Source: Talinum fruticosum | Taxonomy: Eukaryota > Streptophyta > Magnoliopsida > Caryophyllales > Talinaceae | Length of the DNA stretch: 64,000 nt | Direction of reading: 5' to 3' | Assembly (NCBI GenBank): GCA_021018815.1 | Contig: JAITYX010000028.1 | Location: forward strand, 4,419,001 to 4,483,000 | Shown: positions 11,431-22,129 of the stretch, in pieces | Layout of the letters: the number at the start of each line of letters is the position of its first letter | Numbering within the stretch: the first letter of the stretch is position 1 | The notes under the pieces: model-generated | Seen by the model: only the letters and a program-made list of their open reading frames with translations | Told to the model about the DNA's origin: nothing | The model's database searches: none | Translations under genes and position numbers: made by a program

Positions 11431-11468
11431 CACGTGCCAGCCGTATGTATATTAAAATATACATACGG
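11431..11468 (-). promoter_or_regulatory. G-box and 28-bp palindrome upstream of the - strand leader
   Basis: CACGTG (11,431-11,436), a bZIP/bHLH core, is followed by CCGTATGTATAT and its exact inverted copy ATATACATACGG around a four-base spacer (11,441-11,468). The position just upstream of the CT-rich leader fits a promoter. Function is inferred only. Confidence 0.4.
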
Positions 11469-11650
11469 ATATATTATATAATTTTCCTTGTCTATCGAAT
11501 GTGACCTTCGTTATTAGCACAAATTGCATACTCCTTCATAATTATTTTTGACATGCGCTTCTTAGTATCTACAAAGTATTTATAAGATCTTTTCTATTTA
11601 TTTTCAAATATTCTTGTCCTTCCAAGATATTATTCTATAGGATCAACCTA

Positions 11651-11921
11651 CTAAATCAAGCACATAGATTTTGTAAAGATATTTTTGACGATTATATCTT
11701 TATCTCTTTTGGGCATCATACTATAAGATATTATTTTCTTACCTAATGCTATTTTCAGTACACCTAGTCTTTCTCTTGAGAAGACATGTTTGGAAGGTGA
11801 TCTATCCACAGCTAAGACTTGAGTAAAGCCAAAAGTAGAAGGAAATGAAATGGCTATATTGAGGACTATCAAGAAAGCAAAAAGTGTCGAGGTTGGAAAT
11901 AATAGCACTACATTGTTCAAG
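11651..11921 (-). pseudogene. Exon fragment with hydrophobic N-terminal stretch, cut by copia F
   Basis: The - strand frame reads a hydrophobic run (VVLLFPTSTLFAFLIVLNIA) that could be a signal peptide or membrane segment. It continues with FTQVLAVDRSPSKHVFSRER and a possible donor (GCATTAG|GTAAGA) at about 11,743. No ATG starts this frame, and it meets the first base of the copia F LTR at 11,922. If it is a real exon, the insertion separated it from its start and promoter. The product is not recognised and the frame could be chance. Confidence 0.3.
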
Positions 11922-12264
11922 TGTTAGAATATATCAAAAAGGAAAGGCTGATTATCCGGACTCAAATTTCCTAATCAAGATTAACTCGGATTCTCAAGAC
12001 AAATCACACAACGGTTAATTGATCAATTCACAATGGTCTTCCCAAACTGACATTTATAAAAAAGACTCGTAGACCTGGGCAAGAGTAATTTAGAGATACA
12101 AGCTTACTTTGATTGATTATTCACTTTTGTATTGTACTTGTACTTCTCATATTTACTATCGTTGTGGTAAAAGGTTTGAGAGGAGCTTTATGAGAGTATA
12201 GTACACTTGGTGAGATGTGAGGAGAACCATAAGAGTTAGTGAACTTGAGTGGTTGATAAGAGGG
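11922..12264 (+). repeat. Copia F 5' LTR, piece 1, with TATA box
   Basis: Starts TGTTAGAATATATC, a usual copia LTR opening, preceded by TCAAG. A TATA box (TTTATAAAAAAG) lies at about 12,053-12,064. The piece ends in GAGGG (12,260-12,264), which is repeated as GAAGG at 21,918-21,922 on the far side of element A. Confidence 0.7.
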
Positions 12265-12621
12265 TGTAGACATCTAAAAGTGTCATTTCTTATTTCTTTA
12301 TTTATTTTATTTATTTTTGTTGGTACTCGTGATGAAAACCTAGTCTCATTTGCATACTTGAATCAAGATTAGACTAAAGAAGAGTGGTGGAAGTTAGTAG
12401 CCCACATAAAGCCAACTCGCATAAAAAATATAAACTTTCCTAAAATAGAAACTTCTAAAAATAGAAAGTTTCCAAAAAATGGAAAGTTTACAAAACTGGA
12501 GCCAGTTTCGGGCCCCTCTTGAAGGACACCGTTTCATCGGTTTGGCTTCCCAGGATCTCCTCTATCCATTTGTGAGATTTTTGTCATCCTTATCTCTTCG
12601 ATCGACGACTTTTAAAGCTAG

Positions 12622-12660
12622 GTTTAGGGTTTCCTAAACCCTAAACTTTCCTATAAATAG
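12622..12660 (+). promoter_or_regulatory. LTR promoter: telo-box palindrome and TATA box
   Basis: GTTTAGGGTTTCC and TAAACCCTAAAC form an inverted pair of telo-box motifs (AAACCCTAA) ending at 12,646. CTATAAATAGAGGG follows at 12,651-12,664. The 3' LTR has the same layout (20,693-20,733) with one arm mutated. The TATA box is kept in the LTRs of E (48,324) and G (45,099) but is degenerate in the 5' LTR of D. Confidence 0.7.
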
Positions 12661-13547
12661 AGGGCTTCTCCCCCTTCATTTTAGACACCTTTACACACCT
12701 TGACACACACCTTTACACACCATTAGCAAGTGAAAAATCCCCCAAGCTGCTGAAACTCTGTCCCTCTCTCTTTTCTCTATTTCTCACATACTCTATTCAA
12801 GTACTCATTCTCTAAACCTCTCTCAAAAAGTCCTTCTTTTGCCTCTTTCGCTTGTCATCACCCTACTGTCACTTTGCCGAAGTCGGATCGTTATTGAAGC
12901 CTAGAAGGTGGGTCTACCTGAGTGCGCAGTTCCACCATCGAAGTTTGTTTTATACCTTATTTAATTTAATTTATTTATTTCTTTACGTATTGTGGTTTCG
13001 AGATGTAATTGTTTTACTTTCCTCCCCGCCCGCTATAATATTTTACTTCTCACTTTTCCTTTATCAGTTTTCTTTATTTTATTATTTGCTTTATTGCTTT
13101 CATTTAATTGCTTTATTTATCGCTTTTAAGCATGTTTTGTTTGCCTTTAATTTCTGCCTATTGCATGTTGTTTGCTTGATTTTCTTAACGCAATTTAAAC
13201 TCACATTTTCAACTAGTAGAGGTCATCTTTTTGAAGGATGGAATGAAAAACATCCATCTTTGTTTCGTACCTTCACCCTCGAACACCGGATTCTCGGTTT
13301 AAGACCAACAGAGTCTCTTTCTAAAACCTTTGCTAAGTTTAGTTTTCCATAATGAATTTAGAAGAGTATTTTCTATATTTTTGTCTGTTTTTATTTCCTA
13401 AAACCGACCGACAACTCCTTGATTTTTAATTTTTATTCTCAAAGCTGCTTCTCGGCATTTCGAGGTTAAAATTAGAAAATTATGAGTGATAGCTGAAGCT
13501 ATATAACGGAGACCGACTTCTCGGTCTCGGCCATGTAGCCGACGCCG

Positions 13548-16379
13548 GTTATAATTAACTTTAAATACATTCAAGGTTAGCTTGAGCGCGTGCATTTCAA
13601 ATTTCCAAATATTTTCATATGACACATGTGTATATATATTTATATATATATGTCAATGTTGTTTAAAGTGCAGGAACCAATGATGACAACGACGACGCAC
13701 GAGCATACTCTATTAATTTCAACGACTCGAAGATAATTAACATTATTATATAGCTAATTTATTTTGAGTTCTAAAAATCTTTAAACGAATGAAATTAATA
13801 TAATTTGTATAAACTTAATATTACTAAAACTAAAATTCCTAGATTAACATAAACTTAATGAGAAAGATAATAATAAGCTTGGAGGATTAAGAAAATAATG
13901 AGGATGAGTAAGTTGGGTTAAGATAGCTTTCTAAGGAATTGGGCCCGAAATAGCCGGTCGGCCCGGTGAGAGAGGAAGCCGGAGGGAGTATAAAAGCCTA
14001 AGGTGACCTAAAAGCTTCATTTCCTAAACCTAAATACCGATAAACTCACAACCCCCTCCCCTCTCTCTAGCCACCGACGCCCCTGCGTCCTTCCTGCTTC
14101 GCCGCTAACCAGACGAGCATCGGCGGCCCTCCGGCCGCGTCAACAACCACCACCGGCTAGCCACCAGCACCATCAACATCACCTTCATCGATCCCCTCAT
14201 CAAACACCCAAAAATGCATCCCTTCCTTCATTTATTTCTTCCGCCTCCCCTTATTCTTCATCTCGACCACCGGAAACACCCCAGACACCACCAACAGCCG
14301 CTACCACCACCTACCGTCGCCCTGTCACCGTCCCAGCCCATCGAACGCCAACACACCACCGTCCTTGGCCCTATTACTGTCCCGATTCTGTCCGGTTTGG
14401 TCGCGACTTCTTCGGTCCTCAAGCCCTGTTCGACCTTAGCCGCCTTCGTCGGTCCACGGCGCCGTTCGTCACTCCCGGTGACTCGCTTCGACCGCGGCCG
14501 TCTGCTCCGTTTCATTAGCCCCGGGTCTTCAACCACCGCCTTCAACCACCTCAAAACCCCTCTTAAATTAACCTCCTCCATCTAATTGCTTAGGGTAAAA
14601 TTTTCAGATTAAGTCTTTTTAATTTAATTTCCTAGGGTAATTTTCGATTCGATTCGTTTAATTTAAATTTTTAGGGTAGTTTTTCGATTCGATTCTTTTA
14701 ATTTGAGTATTTAAGTTGTAATCAGTTGCTTTTCTTATTCTGTTTGGAGATTGAAGTTGGATTATGGTATGTATGTGGTTGATTCATGGAGTTTAGGAAG
14801 ATTTGATGACAATTGATCTCTGTTTGGAGATACTCGAAGCGAAGACAGATTGTGGACAAATTTCGCATAAAAGATAGTCATGCATAATGTGAGTTAGAAA
14901 GCATGCTTGGACTAATTCGAGATGACCATTTGACCTAATGGTGATATTACGAGAAAAAAATTGAGGATGTTTTAAAGTACTCGAAAGGGTATGGGAAGTC
15001 TGAAGTAATATGGGAGATTAACACATTACGGGAAATTAATTATGCCCTCATAAAACAAAATAAGGTTAGAAAATAGGTGCATAAAAGAATGGATAAAGGT
15101 AATTGCATAATAAATGACAATAATTAAAAATAAACCTTTTCTTAATTTTAAAATAATTATTATCAATATTGCTTATTAATATAATTTTAGTAGAAAAGGA
15201 GGAGATAATATCTCGATGTTATCATATACATATATTTATGTATGCATCTTATAAAAAGGAGATAAATAAACCTCATAGGTTAGAAATAACCTTAGTATTC
15301 TTTAGAAGAAAGCTATTTATAGTTTAAGGTTGCTATATATATGTATATATATATATATTCATGCATGCATTGTATAAAATAAGATAAATAAATAGTATAT
15401 ATTAAAGATATCATTAGTATTCTTTAAGTAAAAACTAACTTTGTTAATCTTCATTTCAAGTATCCTTGAAGTAATTTAATAAATAAGAGATGAAAATTCA
15501 GTTCATTAATAAAATCTTTTATATCTCTTAAGGCCATCAAGCGTCGTGTGTTCATCCGGATTCCGCCCCAAAAGGATAAAGAACATTAGCACAAGGTACG
15601 TTCATTGATCGTGCCCTTCAATGTTTTATTTACAAATCAAGGCCGAATATGGCCAACATTAACATCAATGAAGAATTGTTTGCAAATAATATTTGCCATC
15701 ATTAATATGGACCCGCCCATCAAGTGCCATTATTTGGTACGCCCAATATTCAGAGTTGGTAACACCGTAGCTGTTGACCGCCTTCAACCGGACTATCCGA
15801 TCGGTCTAGGTGTGTGCACATGCGTTTCGGGAAACTCGATGATCGTAAAGGGATCCATTCAGATAATTAATTAGCAACAGCTTTACATTGTTCACTCTCC
15901 CTCATTTACAAATGAATTGAAATGCACGCGCTCAACTCAACTATTTCATAACATTTATTTTACAGACATGATAATGGACATATTGAGCTTCGACTCACAT
16001 TTCGAAAATGTTTTCTTGCTTTGTTTTAGGTAAAGATGTTGAAGATTTGAAGCAAAGGTCTGTTAAGGACTTAGAGGCTCGCAGCGACAACCTAGTTGGG
16101 GTATCAAGGGATAAGTGTCGTTGTCGTAGTTTACCGGATCGTAGTCTATACTTATGCTTAATCTTTGTACAAGTTATAGTTTATGCCTTATCATGAGTCA
16201 CTTGTTGTTAGTGGCAAAGCAAGTGTAACCCGGGGTTAGAAATGAATCTATTGTCATAGCCTTGCCCTTTCCTCTCGGTAAGGGTGGTGGTAATGCCTCG
16301 ACCTACTTTCCGTTGCGCTAATCATCGGCTAGCGGTTTATTTAGACTAAAACCGGTAATTACGGGTTTGGGGCGTTACA
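13548..16379 (+). mobile_element. Solo LTR B1 (TGTAAC...GTTACA family)
   Basis: Ends GGGTTTGGGGCGTTACA at 16,379. Its last several hundred bases are the reverse complement of the start of B2 (22,130 onward), including the blocks with GCGCTCAACTCAACTATTT and CGCTAATCATCGGCTAG. Near its left end it matches the far part of B2 (about 40,760-40,890). A TATA box (AGTATAAAAGCC, 13,988) precedes a CT-rich leader. A 123-residue frame at 14,214-14,585 is Pro/His/Ser-rich with no domain and is taken as leader. The opening TGTAAC is missing and the left junction is deleted. No internal region is present, so it is a solo LTR inserted in the 5' LTR of A. Confidence 0.75.
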
Positions 16380-16558
16380 CATCCCAAGACTTATCTTTCG
16401 AAAATAAATAATTTCCTAAAAATCGCCAATCAAACTCTTCTTAAAAATCTCTCTTTCGTAAACCTTATCATTCGCTTGATAAGCACACCTTTCGTGAAGC
16501 GGGCATTCGTGGGAAAACTGGATCCGCTTCCTTATGGCAACGAACCATGTTTCCTATA

Positions 16559-16578
16559 GTGGCGACTTCACTGGGGAC
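16559..16578 (+). other. Primer binding site of A
   Basis: GTGGCGACTTCACTGGGGAC directly follows the LTR end. This TGGCGACTCCACTGGGGAC type is the usual PBS of plant Tat/Ogre elements. Confidence 0.8.
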
Positions 16579-17344
16579 ACTTATGAAGAGAGTGACATTC
16601 CAAAGTTGAAAAAGCGTTTGCATTAAACATATTTCATTTAGGCAACCTTTGACAATAATTGCTCTTTATTATGATCTTTAGGCTTTACCATTAAGAGCTT
16701 TTTCAGAGAGGTTGAATCATTACCTTGGTGGGTCCACTCGACTTAACATTAGGAGGTGGTTACTCTCCACTCAAAGCACGCTTTCTTGATCTTCTAATTG
16801 AGAGGCCCCGATAATTCAAGTCCTGTTATGCATCCCACGGGGATAAAATTTTCAGAATATGAGCCACCATGTATCCGAACTACAATTACCTTCTTAACCA
16901 TAGAACCTTTGTGCTTTAGACCGGACCTTCATTTGCATGCTTGAATGAATGTGGTTGTTTTTGTTATTTAATTCTCTTTCTTGAGTCTTTTGTAGTTTAG
17001 CCAGGTTTATTAAAGAATCCCTGCATGGGTGCAAAAATAAAATAAAATAATAAACCTTCTTGAATCGGTCTATTTTGTGCATTTTTAGCCAAAATTCAAA
17101 TTTATCTCGTCCCTTTTAAGGTCGGTCCATTTGTTACATTTTCCAAGTAGTCAAATTCCTTCTAGTTTCAGTCCAAAAAAAAACCTAAAATGGGCCATAG
17201 TTGTCGGACCTAACCGGCGCCGACTTTCCATTCTCCCCTTGGGCTAGTCTTTCCGATGGGCCCATTATGTGCTTCAATTAGTCTTAAGTTCTAGCCTTCT
17301 TTTTAGTATTTTCCCTCCACATAATTGCATTTTTATTTTCGTTA
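16579..17344 (+). other. Leader of A, noncoding
   Basis: Collinear with the leaders of D (25,796 on), G (46,268 on) and E (52,398 on): shared landmarks are GGCTTTACC, CATTTGCATGCTTGAATGA and TTGTGCATTTTAGCCAAAA. No reading frame. Confidence 0.7.
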
Positions 17345-18340
17345 CATTTATCTCAAATTAGGAGGTGTCTTTTGCTTTTAACCAAAAATAAAATTCATCT
17401 CAAATTTAGGATGAGTCCTTTGTTACATTTAGCCAATTTTAAATTCATCTTAATTAGGTGAGTCTTTTATTACATTTAGCCAAAATAAAATTCATCTAAT
17501 TTTAGATGAGTCCTTTTTCATTTTTGTATTAGCCAATTAAATTCATCTCAATTGGGTGAGTCCATTTTTGCATTAGCCAAAACTAAAGTTATCTCCATTA
17601 GGTTAGTCCATTTTCTTTTTGCAATAGCTAAAATTAAATTCATCCGAAATTAGATAAGTTCATTTTTTGCATTTTACCAAATAAAATTCATCTCATTTTA
17701 GGTGAGTCCTTTCTCATTTTTGCATTAGCCATATTAAATTCATCTCAAATTAGATGAGTTCATTTTTGCATTAGCCAAATTAAAATCATCTCAATTAAGT
17801 TGAGTCCTTTTTGCATTAGCTAAAATTAAATTCAACTCAACTACGTGAGTTTTTTTTTATTGCATTAGCTAATTCCAAATTCATCTCAAATTAGGTGAGT
17901 CAATTTTTGTATTAGCCAATAAACTCAATTAAGGTGAGTCCTTTTTGCATTAGCCAAAATAAAATTCATCTCATTTTAGATGATTTCTTTTTCATTTTCA
18001 CATTAGCCAAATAGAATTCATCTTGTTTTAGGTGACTTCACTTTTTGCATTAGCAAAATTAAATTCATCTAAATTAGGTGAGTCCATCGTTTTCTGCATT
18101 AGCCAAATAAAATTCATCTAAGTTAGGTGAGTTCATCTTTTTGCATTAATCAAATTAAAACAAGTTCAATTAAGGTGAGTCTTTTTTTTGTATTAACCAA
18201 AATTAAATTCATCTTAATTAGGTGAGTCCACTTTTGCGTTAGCTAAAATTAAATTCATCTCAATTACGTTGAGCCTTTTTTTTTTTTTTGGCATTAGCCA
18301 AATTGAATTCATCTCAATTAGGTGAGTTCATTAGTCAATT
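17345..18340 (+). repeat. Leader minisatellite array of A
   Basis: About 18 units of 45-60 bases with core TTCATCTCAAATTAGGTGAG, then TCC, a T-rich stretch and GCATTAGCCAAAAT. The same core forms short arrays in D (26,520-26,900), G (47,085-47,410) and E (53,155-53,460), so it is ancestral and amplified most in the gene-less element. Confidence 0.9.
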
Positions 18341-19224
18341 AAAAATCGTTGATGCATCATTTGCTCTTAGGTTCATTTTTGCATTCATCTTTAAAGATCA
18401 TCTTTTTACATCTTAGTCGGTCCACATTTTTTAGTGCATACAAAAATAAGAGCATATTGTTTTCTTTTCTTAGGGGTCAACTGTTTTTTTGGGTCAAGCA
18501 CTTAAGCCCCATCCCCCTAAATTTTCCACTAGCCAATCTTAATCTTGTTCCCAATTTTCATTTCCAATTTCAAAATCGAAGTCACATTTGCCATACCATG
18601 AGAAGCAAAAATCAATCGGAAAGCATGCTATTTTCATTCAACACCAAACCATCAGGTTCAAGGTTCACCATCCAACAACAGTACATTACAGTTCAAGCAG
18701 CACATTTTTTATGCTCTACTTTATGGAGTGAGGGCTAAAGTGCAATTTTGTCTTTCTCTTTTTGATTTTTTCGAGTCATCTTAATAAAGAATGCATTTGT
18801 TCTTAGAATAGAATCTTGCATTTATCTCATTTGCATGAGTTAAAATCCTAAAAATACAAAAATTAATAATAAAACACCATACAAGAGATTATTCAATCAA
18901 GCATCATCCATAAAGTCAGCATCAAGAAGGCCACCGACATCGCCACTTTCACTGGGAACCACCCATATCATCAACCAAGTGAAAGCTCATCAACTCTCCA
19001 ATGTTTGAGAAGAGATAAACACAAGCACCCAAGAAGAACATGAGGGCTCATGATCGGAAGGATCATACGATTGCAACCACTCCAAGAACACCGAGGACGA
19101 AACAAATTATCTACCATGCAAATAAATGAGCTATTAGCATACGGACTAAAAAGCTCAAGCCTCATTGAACTTCGATTTCCAAGTAAGTCAAGTTCATCCA
19201 TCCCTATTCCCACAAACAATGGAT
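18341..19224. other. Internal region of A, no gene seen
   Basis: Frames at 18,349-18,738 (+) and 19,249-18,971 (-) are open but show no domain and no retroelement motif. Where gag begins in D and E this element has unrelated sequence. Confidence 0.5.
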
Positions 19225-19775
19225 AGACATCGAGCTTTAGACCCAACAATGGTCAAGGTTCGGACATCCCCGTCGAGCTTTAAATTTAAGACACACCGTT
19301 GAGCTTTAGACCTAATAGTGGTCAAGGTTGACATCCCTATCGAGCTTCGGACCCAACAAGTGGTAAAGGTTTAAACAACTAGTCGAGCTTCGGATCCAAC
19401 AACGGTTAATGTTCAAACAACCAGTTGAGCTTTAGGCCCAACAGATGGTCAAGGTTCGGATAACCAGTCCAGACTTTAAAGCCCAACAGAGTGGTCAAGG
19501 TTCGGATAACCAGTCCAACTTTAAACCCAACAACAGACTAAGGTTCGGACACCCTTGTTGAGTTTCATACCTAACAACGAGTCAAGGTTGAGACAACTTA
19601 GTCGAGCTTCAAACCTAAAAATGGTAAAGGTTTAGACACCCTTATTGAGCTTCACGCCCAACAACGTCAAAGTTCAAACACCCTTGTCGAGCTTCGTAAC
19701 CAATAATGGTCAAGGTTCGGACAACTAGTCGAGCTTCGAGCCCAACAATGTCAAGATTCGGACACCAAACCAAGA
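19225..19775 (+). repeat. Second tandem array of A
   Basis: About ten units of roughly 55 bases, with core GTCGAGCTTCGGACCCAACA followed by TGGTCAAGGTTCGGACA. Units drift and single copies continue with lower identity to about 20,160. This array has no counterpart in D, E or G. Confidence 0.9.
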
Positions 19776-20305
19776 CTTAAGGACCTCTCCGTGCCCAAGT
19801 TAAGGCAAGTACATTTGAAACATGATTTGGCTACGGATATTTTTCGGGTAACACTTGAATCTATCTACATTCGATTATTAGCTAACAAAACTGTTAGTGT
19901 ATAAAATTTTAGCCAAGCTTCAAACCAAGGAACGGTCAGGCTTAAGCCCATTATCCAAACATCAAGACATTGATAAAGCCAAGTTTAGGATACTCGCCGA
20001 ACTTCGGATCCAAGAAGTGGTCAAGTTGAGGCACCTTATCGACCTTTAGACTTTACTACCCGAGTCAAGTTCAAGCTTCCCACCAAGCTTCTAAATAAGT
20101 GTGTGCTCAAGTTTAGGCATAACAATCCGAGCCTTAGGACTTTAATTAGCCAAGTTTAGGAATCAACCAACCAAACATTAAAGTCCATTAACTAATTCCA
20201 AATGCATCATGTTTCATAAATGTAAGTTGCATCCCAAGCGATGCCTACTAAACGAGCAAGTGCCCTTTAATGTCCTGCTTTGATCTTTGTCTTTCGGACT
20301 CGGTC

Positions 20306-20319
20306 AAAGTGGGGTTAAT
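20306..20319 (+). other. Polypurine tract of A
   Basis: AAAGTGGGGTTAAT lies directly before the 3' LTR start TGTAGACA, the expected place for the plus-strand primer. Confidence 0.6.
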
Positions 20320-21917
20320 TGTAGACACTTAAAAAGTGTCATGTCTTTTTTATTTATTTATTCTATTTATTTTTGTTGGCCCGGTGATGAAAACCCAGTC
20401 TCATTTGCATGCTTGGGTCAAGATTAGACTAAAATAGAGTGGCGGAAGCAAGTAACCCACAAAATGTCAACTCGCATCAAAAATAAAAACTTTCCAAAAA
20501 TAGAAACCTTTTAAAAATTGAAACTTTCCAAAAATAGAAAGTTTCCAAAATGGAAAGTTTCCAAGACCGACACCGGTTTCAAGCCCCTTCTTAAACGACA
20601 TCATTTCTTCAATTCGACTCTTGGGGATCTCTATCCATTTCCGTGATTTTTGTCATCCTTATCTCTTCGGTCGAAGGCTTTTGAAGATAGGTTTAGGGTT
20701 TCCTAAATCCTAAACTTTCCTATAAATAGAGGGCTTCTCCCCCATTTAAACACCTTTACACACCTTGACACACACCTTTACACACCATTAGCAACCGAAA
20801 AGTTCCCCAAGTTGCTCGAAACTCTCTCCCTCTCTCCCTCTCTCTTTTCTCTATTCTTTATTTTTCACTTAGTCCATTCGAGTACTCCTTTTCTAAACCT
20901 CTCTTAAAAAGGCATACTTTTGTCTCTTTTGCTTGTAATCACCCTACCGTCACAGATGCCGAAGTCGGATCATGATTTAAGCCTAGCAGGTGGGTCTACC
21001 CGAGGGCGCCATTCCACCATCCAAAGTTTATTTTTGTACCTTATTTAATTTCGCTTATTTATTGCTTTCTATAATCTTTTATTTTTGGCTTTCATTATTC
21101 CCTTTTCTTTCTTTGTTATTTCCTTTATTTCTTTCATTTAGCTACTTTATTTATTGCTTTTAAGCATGTTTTATTTGCCTTTAATTTCCACCTATTGTAT
21201 GTTGTTTGCTTGATTTTCTTAACGCGGTTTAACTCACTTTTTCAATTCGTAAAGGTCGTTTTTTTACGAGTGGAGTGAAGAGCATCCTTCTTTTTTTTTT
21301 TCGTACCTTCACCTCCGAACATCGGATTCTCAATTTAAGACAGACTGAGTCTCTTTCTAAAACCTTGTCTAACTTTAGTTTTCTATACTGAATTTAGAAG
21401 AGTATTTTCGTAGTTTTGTTAGTTTTTATTTCGTAAACCGATCGGCGACTCCTTGATTTTTAGTTTTTATTCTCACAACCGCTTCTCGGCATTTTAGGCT
21501 AAAAATAGAAAATTCTGGGTCATTCTTGACAACTAAAGTTATACTACCGAGACCGATTATGAGTCTCGACCATATAGCCAGATGCTTGGTTTTAGGCTAG
21601 TGTTGGTGTCGACCAACATTGGCCGGAATCCGGCTCAGCTCCCGACCTAGGATGATTTTTTCTCGCTTGGTTTAGAAACTTTAAGGTGAGATGTACTCTT
21701 TATTTTTCTAATTCTTTACCTTTAGAAATAACATCTCGAGACTTCGAAAACCATTTTTAAAAATAAAATAATTTCCTAAAAATCTCTAATCAAAACCTTC
21801 TTAAAAATCTATCTTTCAAAAGCCTTATCGTTCACTTGATAAGTACATCTCGCATGAAACCGACATTTGTTGGGAAACTCGATCTACTTCCTGTAGGGAC
21901 GGACCATGGTTTCTATA
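20320..21917 (+). repeat. 3' LTR of A
   Basis: Starts TGTAGACACTTAAAAAGTGTC and ends TTCTATA. It is 1,598 bp, with TATAAATAG at 20,721. It is the best intact copy of this LTR subtype in the window and shows what was deleted beside B1. The GAAGG after it is the target-site duplication. Confidence 0.85.
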
Positions 21918-21922
21918 GAAGG

Positions 21923-22129
21923 TTAAGTGTAGAACCCTCTTGGCGCTTACGAGTAAAACAAGTAGACATTAATCTTAAGGAAAGGATCATAGGCGGTTAT
22001 TAGCCTAGGATTTGGATCTGGGTCAAGATCTCGTACAAATCAAATGTTTTTATCTCCTTTTACTCCCACATTATTTAGTTCATCTGTTATTTCTATCAAT
22101 ATTTGATTTCAGTCTAGAACAATGATTCG
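21923..22129 (+). repeat. Copia F 5' LTR, piece 2
   Basis: Sits between the end of A and the start of B2 and belongs to neither. Ends in ATTCG, repeated as ATCCG (40,921-40,925) beyond B2. Read with pieces 1 and 3 it gives an LTR of about 620 bp. Confidence 0.6.

Larger units (their letters stand above)
12265..16558 (+). repeat. 5' LTR of A, interrupted by solo LTR B1
   Basis: Starts TGTAGACATCTAAAAGTGTC and ends TTTCCTATA directly before the PBS. Collinear with the 3' LTR (20,320-21,917) on both sides of an insertion at 13,548-16,379. About 125 bases present in the 3' LTR are missing next to the left edge of the insertion. Without the insert the LTR is about 1.46 kb. Confidence 0.85.
12265..21917 (+). 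mobile_element. Non-autonomous Tat/Ogre-like element A
   Basis: Two LTRs (12,265-16,558 including nested B1; 20,320-21,917) flank 3.7 kb with no gag or pol. The PBS, the leader with a tandem array, a second tandem array and a purine tract before the 3' LTR are in place. Target-site duplications are GAGGG and GAAGG (4 of 5). It has the layout of Retand-1 of Silene: LTRs shared with a coding partner, no genes, amplified tandem repeats. Elements D, E and G in this window have related LTRs and leaders and are plausible relatives of its helper. Confidence 0.8.

Noticed and set aside
12852..13352. Hydrophobic 166-codon frame that looks like a membrane protein
   Set aside because: It is T-rich LTR sequence of element A; the matching part of the 3' LTR does not keep the frame. 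The same applies to 24,770-25,061, 38,634-39,189 and 45,666-46,184.
14214..14585. Pro/His/Ser-rich frame with an overlapping frame on the other strand
   Set aside because: It lies in the CT-rich leader of solo LTR B1; the equivalent frame is not conserved in B2.
17345..18340. Regularly spaced repeats resembling a CRISPR array
   Set aside because: Units vary in length and sequence, the spacers are also repeated, and the context is a plant LTR element leader.
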